Notes under the pieces: generated by a model
The model's database searches: none
What the model was told of the DNA's origin: nothing
The model's input: the letters and a program-made list of their open reading frames with translations, nothing else
Source of the DNA: Anaerolineae bacterium CG2_30_57_67
Lineage (GTDB): Bacteria; Chloroflexota; Anaerolineae; Anaerolineales; Villigracilaceae
Assembly (NCBI GenBank): GCA_001872455.1
Contig: MNXJ01000004.1
Span: 1 to 38,882, forward strand
DNA length: 38,882 nucleotides
Direction: 5' to 3'
Made by a program: the position numbers and the translations under genes
Shown here: piece after piece, positions 34,910 to 38,882 of the stretch
How the letters are laid out: each line of letters begins with the position of its first letter
Numbering within the stretch: position 1 is the first letter of the stretch

Positions 34910-37423
34910 TCAGCCGATGCTCCCTTCCATTTGCAGTTGGATGAGACGGTTCATTTCAACGGCGTATTCCATGGGTAATTCCTTGACGAGCGGTTCTATG
35001 AAGCCGGAAACCACCATGCCGGTGGCTTCTTCCTGGCTGAGACCGCGCGACATCAGGTAGAAGAGCTGCTCTTCGCCAACTTTACTGACGGAGGCCTCAT
35101 GGCCGATGGAGACATCGTCTTCGTCAATTTCGATGGTGGGATAGGTGTCGGAACGGGATTGCGGGTCGAGCAGCAGCGCGTCGCAGACGACGTTGGACTT
35201 GACGCCCTTTGCGCCTTTGTAGACTTTGACGAGCCCACGATAGGAGGCGCGTCCGCCGCCCTTGCTGATGGATTTGGAGGTGATTTTGCTGGTGGTGTTC
35301 GGGGCAAAATGCACCATTTTGGAACCCGCATCCTGAGTCTGGCCAGGGCCAGCGAAGGCCATCGAGAGCATTTCGCCGCGCGCGCCGGGTTCCATCAGGT
35401 AGCAGGAGGGGTATTTCATGGTCAATTTGGAGCCGAGGTTGGCGTCCACCCATTCGTGCGAGGCGTTGGCAAAAACTTTGGCGCGCTGGGTGACAAGGTT
35501 GAAAACGTTGGTAGACCAGTTTTGGATGGTGGAGTAGCGCGAGCGCGCGCCTTTTTTGACGATAATTTCGATGACGCCGCTGTGAAAGGAGTTGGTGGTG
35601 TACTGCGGGGCGGTGCAGTTGTGCGAGACTACGCCTTCCGCAACATAGGATTCATCTTCTTCGACGGAGAAGTTGTAGACTTCAGTTTCCTGTTCATCAA
35701 CGGTTATTTCTTTTATCGGAACATAGAGGAAGTTTTCGTCGAGCGAGAAGGGAGAACCACTCAAGTCGCCAGCGGGCGCATTTACGCCAACAATTTCACC
35801 AAACTTCGGATTGAACGGCGAAGCAATCACCACCGCATAAATATCCTTGCGCGGAGATTCGCGGTGTTGCATATTCACAGATGCGGCAATGCCGAGACGC
35901 AGGCACGCGTCGCGGAAACTGTAAGCAAGTCCAGCGAAAACTGTGTTATAGCGGAACATGTTCTTCTTTACATCATAACTTCCATCGCCACGCCACATGC
36001 CATTAACCAATTCAGCCAACAGTTCGGGCTCGGCGCTGGAAACCCATTCAGGAATACCCTTTTCATACACATTCGAGCCAAATTCGTGAGCAAAGGTTCG
36101 CGCGGCTTCGGTGGAAGAAAGAACGAGCGTTTGTCCATTCTGACGCGGCGCATTTTCAATTGGCGGTTTGCCAAAGTAATTTTCGATGAGAAATTTTGCG
36201 TCAGCAAGATATTCGATCTCGTTTACATTGAAGGAAAGAGACAGATAATGCTCATTATCCACATGGCCTTCGGCAAAGTAATATCCAAGTAGTCGGAAGA
36301 AATCTGGCTCGTAGGGAAGATTAACTTCACGCTCAACAGGAGCATGACGTCCACGCCCCAAAGGTACAGTGACGCTGTGAGCGAGGGCAGGTTCGATCAC
36401 TGGCTGAGGCACAGGAATGACAAGATAGTCGCCTTCTTTGAGGCTGTCTGCGCGCTCCCAGGTTGGCTGGAATTCTTTGTTGCGCTCACTTTGTTTCTGG
36501 CGCCGAACCACCAATAAAGGATGTTCCGCTGTGACGCGCAACTCTCGTCCGCTATCGCCATAGAAACGAATGCTGTAAACATCTCCATGATAGGGACGCG
36601 CTTGTGTATGGTAAACGCGGCGGTAACGACCTTGATGCGTCAAGACTTCATCACCAACTTCAATTTTCTCAATCGGTTTTTCGCCGCTGCGAGTGCGGAC
36701 ACGCGCGCCTTCGAGGAAGCACCCTTCCACATAATGCACCGAGGCGCCTTCGTCCACAATAATCAGCGTGCGCTCAAACTGGCCGACGTTGGCCGTGTTT
36801 AGACGGAAGTAGGCCTGCAGGGGCAAATCCACTTTGACGCCCTTCGGCACATAGACAAAGGAACCGCCCGACCAAACCGCCGAGTTGAGCGCGGCGAATT
36901 TGTTATCTTCGGGCGGAATGACCGTGCCAAAGTATTCGCGAAACAAATCCGGGTGCTGGCGCAAGCCGTCTTCGATGGACAGGAAAATGACGCCCTGTTT
37001 TTCGAGATGCTCCAAAATGGAGTGATAAACCATTTCGCTTTCGTACTGCGCGCCCACGCCTGCCAAAAATTTCTGCTCGGCTTCGGGGATGCCCAATTTG
37101 TCGAAAGTATTTTTGATGTCATCCGGGACGTTGTCCCAGGACTTTTCGCTTTTTTCGGTCGGCTTGACGTAGTAAAAAATATTATCCAGGTCCAGGTCAC
37201 CCAGTTCCGGCCCCCAGGCTGGCATCGGACGCGCCAGGTAATGCTCCAGCGCCTTCAGGCGGAAGTCCAACATCCACTGCGGTTCGCCCTTCATGCGCGA
37301 GATATTTTCAACCACCTCGCGGGTCAGGCCGCGCTGAGATTTGAAAACGTAATTATCATCACGGTCGTGAAATCCGTATTTATATTCGCCAATTTCTTCG
37401 AGGGTCTTCGCGTCTTCGCTCAT
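34910..37423 (-). CDS. sufB: Fe-S cluster assembly protein SufB with intein
   Basis: The 837-residue precursor gives a 469-residue SufB after removal of a 368-residue intein (residues 235-602). Extein parts are typical: EPQWMLDFRLKALEHY near the N-terminus and EDDVSIGHEASVSKVGEEQLFYLMSRGLSQEEA at the C-terminus. The intein interrupts YVEG-CTAPQY, the conserved cysteine region of the SufB scaffold (+1 residue Cys603), a known SufB intein site. ATG 37423 follows GGAG; an in-frame extension to 37438 has no such site. It follows sufC after 35 bp. Splicing must occur for a functional SufBCD complex, and the operon has no second sufB copy in this window. Confidence 0.95.
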   Translation of the reverse strand: MSEDAKTLEEIGEYKYGFHDRDDNYVFKSQRGLTREVVENISRMKGEPQWMLDFRLKALEHYLARPMPAWGPELGDLDLDNIFYYVKPTEKSEKSWDNVPDDIKNTFDKLGIPEAEQKFLAGVGAQYESEMVYHSILEHLEKQGVIFLSIEDGLRQHPDLFREYFGTVIPPEDNKFAALNSAVWSGGSFVYVPKGVKVDLPLQAYFRLNTANVGQFERTLIIVDEGASVHYVEGCFLEGARVRTRSGEKPIEKIEVGDEVLTHQGRYRRVYHTQARPYHGDVYSIRFYGDSGRELRVTAEHPLLVVRRQKQSERNKEFQPTWERADSLKEGDYLVIPVPQPVIEPALAHSVTVPLGRGRHAPVEREVNLPYEPDFFRLLGYYFAEGHVDNEHYLSLSFNVNEIEYLADAKFLIENYFGKPPIENAPRQNGQTLVLSSTEAARTFAHEFGSNVYEKGIPEWVSSAEPELLAELVNGMWRGDGSYDVKKNMFRYNTVFAGLAYSFRDACLRLGIAASVNMQHRESPRKDIYAVVIASPFNPKFGEIVGVNAPAGDLSGSPFSLDENFLYVPIKEITVDEQETEVYNFSVEEDESYVAEGVVSHNCTAPQYTTNSFHSGVIEIIVKKGARSRYSTIQNWSTNVFNLVTQRAKVFANASHEWVDANLGSKLTMKYPSCYLMEPGARGEMLSMAFAGPGQTQDAGSKMVHFAPNTTSKITSKSISKGGGRASYRGLVKVYKGAKGVKSNVVCDALLLDPQSRSDTYPTIEIDEDDVSIGHEASVSKVGEEQLFYLMSRGLSQEEATGMVVSGFIEPLVKELPMEYAVEMNRLIQLQMEGSIG
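35618..36721 (-). other. SufB intein with LAGLIDADG-type homing endonuclease domain
   Basis: The 368-residue intein begins with Cys1 (CFLEGARVRTRSGEKPIE, block A). The block B histidine is intein residue 67 in VTAEHPLLVV, and it ends VVSHN followed by extein Cys (blocks F and G). Between these lie two motifs resembling DOD/LAGLIDADG endonuclease motifs: LLGYYFAEGH (AEG around intein residue 151) and LVNGMWRGDGSYD (Asp near 246). Both acidic residues are present, so the endonuclease may be intact. Confidence 0.92.
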
Positions 37424-37458
37424 AGAAACTCCAATCATCAGTTACCAATAAAAACACA

Positions 37459-38250
37459 CTACGAGGCAAGTTCCTGTCCTGCGGGCACATCGTCGTATTT
37501 TTCGCGCACCCAGTCGTAGCCCTGTTCTTCCAGATGCAGCGCCAGGTCGGGGCCGCCACTTTCCACGATGCGACCATTCATCATGATGTGAACAAACTGC
37601 GGCTTGATATAGTTCAGCAGCCGCTGATAGTGGGTAATCACCAAGACGCCCAAATCTGGCCCGCTGAGGGTATTGACGCCCTCGGAAACGATGCGCAGCG
37701 CGTCAATATCCAGGCCAGAGTCGGTTTCGTCGAGGATGGCAATCGCCGGTTTCAGCGCGGCCATTTGCAGAATTTCGGCGCGTTTCTTCTCGCCGCCGGA
37801 AAAGCCATCGTTGAGATAACGCCCGGCGAAAGAGGCATCCATCTTAAGCAGTTCCATCTTCTCTTTCAGCATTTTGCGGAAATCGGGGATGGAAATGCCC
37901 TTGTCCTCGGGATTTTTGGCGCGGCGGCGGGCGTTAATCGCCGAGCGCAGGAAATTCGCCACCGTCACGCCGGGAATGGCGACCGGGTACTGGAAGGCGA
38001 GAAAAAGCCCCAGCCGCGAGCGTTCATCCGCTTCCATTTCGAGAATGTTTTCTCCGTTAAAAGTAACTTCGCCTGCGGTGACGATGTAATTGGGATGCCC
38101 CATCAGCGTGTACGCCAGGGTGGATTTGCCCGTGCCGTTCGGCCCCATGATGGCGTGAATTTCGCCGGAGCGGATGGTGAGATTTAGCCCTTTGAGGATT
38201 TCCTTCTCGCCGATACTAACGTGTAAATTTTTGATAATCAGTTCAGACAT
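37459..38250 (-). CDS. sufC: Fe-S cluster assembly ATPase SufC
   Basis: The 263-residue ABC-type ATPase powers the SufBCD scaffold. Walker A is GPNGTGKST (36-44), the Q-loop is [10 protein letters not shown] (near 85-94), the signature SGGEKKR is at 151-157 and Walker [12 protein letters not shown] at 171-181, followed by the H-loop VITHYQR. Length fits. The ATG at 38250 has a strong AAGGAG site; the frame is open to 38283 but lacks one. This is the first gene of the operon and lies below a near-consensus promoter (38311-38339). Confidence 0.95.
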   Translation of the reverse strand: MSELIIKNLHVSIGEKEILKGLNLTIRSGEIHAIMGPNGTGKSTLAYTLMGHPNYIVTAGEVTFNGENILEMEADERSRLGLFLAFQYPVAIPGVTVANFLRSAINARRRAKNPEDKGISIPDFRKMLKEKMELLKMDASFAGRYLNDGFSGGEKKRAEILQMAALKPAIAILDETDSGLDIDALRIVSEGVNTLSGPDLGVLVITHYQRLLNYIKPQFVHIMMNGRIVESGGPDLALHLEEQGYDWVREKYDDVPAGQELAS

Positions 38251-38310
38251 GGAATCTCCTTGACCGCGAAAATAAATTTCCACTGCCTTTTTTTGCTTGG
38301 AATGGCGCGG

Positions 38311-38339
38311 ATTATAGCAAAACGGGCTAAATTTGTCAA
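38311..38339 (-). promoter_or_regulatory. Consensus sigma-70 promoter of the suf operon
   Basis: On the minus strand TTGACA (complement of 38334-38339) and TATAAT (complement of 38311-38316) are both perfect, with a 17-bp spacer. The leader to sufC is about 50 bp. The A/T-rich sequence upstream (38340-38370) could be an UP-like element. No clear regulator site was found. Confidence 0.9.
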
Positions 38340-38417
38340 TATTTATGATATTTTTCTAGTATATTCAAACAAGATTCTTACCCGCCAAAGAAAACTTCTT
38401 TAAGCACCGGGATGAAA

Positions 38418-38597
38418 TTAATCACTGATGTTACGCGATACACCGTAGCACGACATTTATGTCGTGCTGAAATTTGGCTGACGCCAATTTTTAGAGTCTA
38501 TCCGAAAAACGGGGCAGGCAGGGCAAGTTTTCGACTTGTCCGCGCAAATCACAGATTTGCGCCACCGTTGGCTGCCCATTTTGCCAATCTTTTGGAC
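38418..38597. repeat. Hairpin-rich repeat element, copy 1
   Basis: A 180-bp copy shares its sequence with 38713-38882, apart from an approximately 10-bp length difference after GGGCA and a few substitutions. It contains the palindrome AGCACGACAT-TT-ATGTCGTGCT (38447-38468), a small hairpin CAAGT-TTTCG-ACTTG (38524-38538, missing in copy 2) and GCGCAAATC-ACA-GATTTGCGC (38542-38562). Confidence 0.85.
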
Positions 38598-38666
38598 GGG
38601 TTCTTATCTGTTCAGTGCCTATCAAACGGCTCTAAAATTTCAATTTTCCGGTTTCTGTGATGCAAC

Positions 38667-38684
38667 CGCGACACAAATGTCGCG
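38667..38684. repeat. Palindromic repeat between the two element copies
   Basis: CGCGACACAAATGTCGCG is a one-mismatch member of the dispersed palindrome family, between the two copies of the hairpin-rich element. Confidence 0.6.
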
Positions 38685-38700
38685 CCACAAGGTTCCTGCT

Positions 38701-38731
38701 GCGTAACATCAGTTAATCACTGATGTTACGC
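38701..38731. repeat. 13-bp inverted repeat at the start of element copy 2
   Basis: GCGTAACATCAGT and ACTGATGTTACGC are perfect complements with a 5-nt centre (TAATC). The right arm is the beginning of the repeat copy, the left arm is outside it. Confidence 0.8.
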
Positions 38732-38882
38732 GATACACCGTAGCACGACATTTATGTCGTGCTGAAATTTGGCTGACGCCAATTTTTAGAGTCTATCCAA
38801 AAAACGGGGCAGGTGGGGCAAGGCCCGCGCAAATCGCAGATTTGCGCCACCGTTGGCTGCCCATTTTGCCAATCTTTTGGAC
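38713..38882. repeat. Hairpin-rich repeat element, copy 2 (cut by window end)
   Basis: This repeats 38418-38597 with the same internal palindromes (38742-38763) and lacks the CAAGT hairpin. It is still matching at the last base of the window, so the element is longer than seen. Confidence 0.85.

Noticed and set aside
35099-36292. 397-residue plus-strand frame over the SufB intein
   Set aside because: Antisense to the intein and SufB extein, which have clear motifs.

Overview
The window looks like a chromosomal segment of a filamentous or soil/sludge-type bacterium of the Chloroflexota, probably Anaerolineae-like. This is inferred from gene content and style only: moderately high GC, a SufU-type SUF operon, many short intergenic tandem repeats, very large PAS/GAF sensor proteins and compact operons. 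No rRNA, tRNA or CRISPR array was seen.

Layout. 1-605: decayed IS4-type transposase. 729-2677 (+): two half-size chromate-transporter proteins and a tandem universal stress protein. 2717-3682 (+): lipoyl synthase, ending at a bidirectional terminator. 3765-9578 (-): 1937-residue PAS/GAF sensor ending in an HD-GYP domain. 9912-17804 (-): beta-oxidation operon (TetR regulator, two acyl-CoA dehydrogenases, FadN-type fused enzyme, inserted four-helix-bundle gene, thiolase, SCP2 protein), with a good promoter and a perfect TetR-type operator ahead of tetR. 17874-23334 (-): five overlapping genes forming an exosortase-G-like module: 6-pyruvoyl-tetrahydropterin-synthase-like protein, large PTPS-related membrane protein, secreted CBM9-like protein with a C-terminal anchor, XrtG-like exosortase and a processive GT2 glycosyltransferase. 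23641-24515 (+): two small membrane proteins. 24516-24938: repeat-rich spacer. 24939-27027 (+): PP2C/SpoIIE phosphatase, RCK-type channel protein and small P-loop protein. 27114-29467 (+): secD-secF. 29577-38250 (-): sufC-sufB-sufD-unknown-sufS-sufU-Rieske-flavin reductase-PNPOx-like, with a near-consensus promoter. 38340-38882: hairpin-rich repeat in two copies, the second cut by the window end.

The most interesting system is the XrtG-like operon. Serine sits where the exosortase family has its catalytic cysteine, and the gene directly upstream encodes a plausible substrate (signal peptide, carbohydrate-binding-like domain, C-terminal membrane helix and basic tail). Other notable items are a 368-residue intein in SufB, an acyl-CoA dehydrogenase lacking the usual catalytic glutamate, and several families of strictly phased 7- and 8-bp intergenic tandem repeats. 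The 8-bp family occurs four times, each time just upstream of an operon gene.
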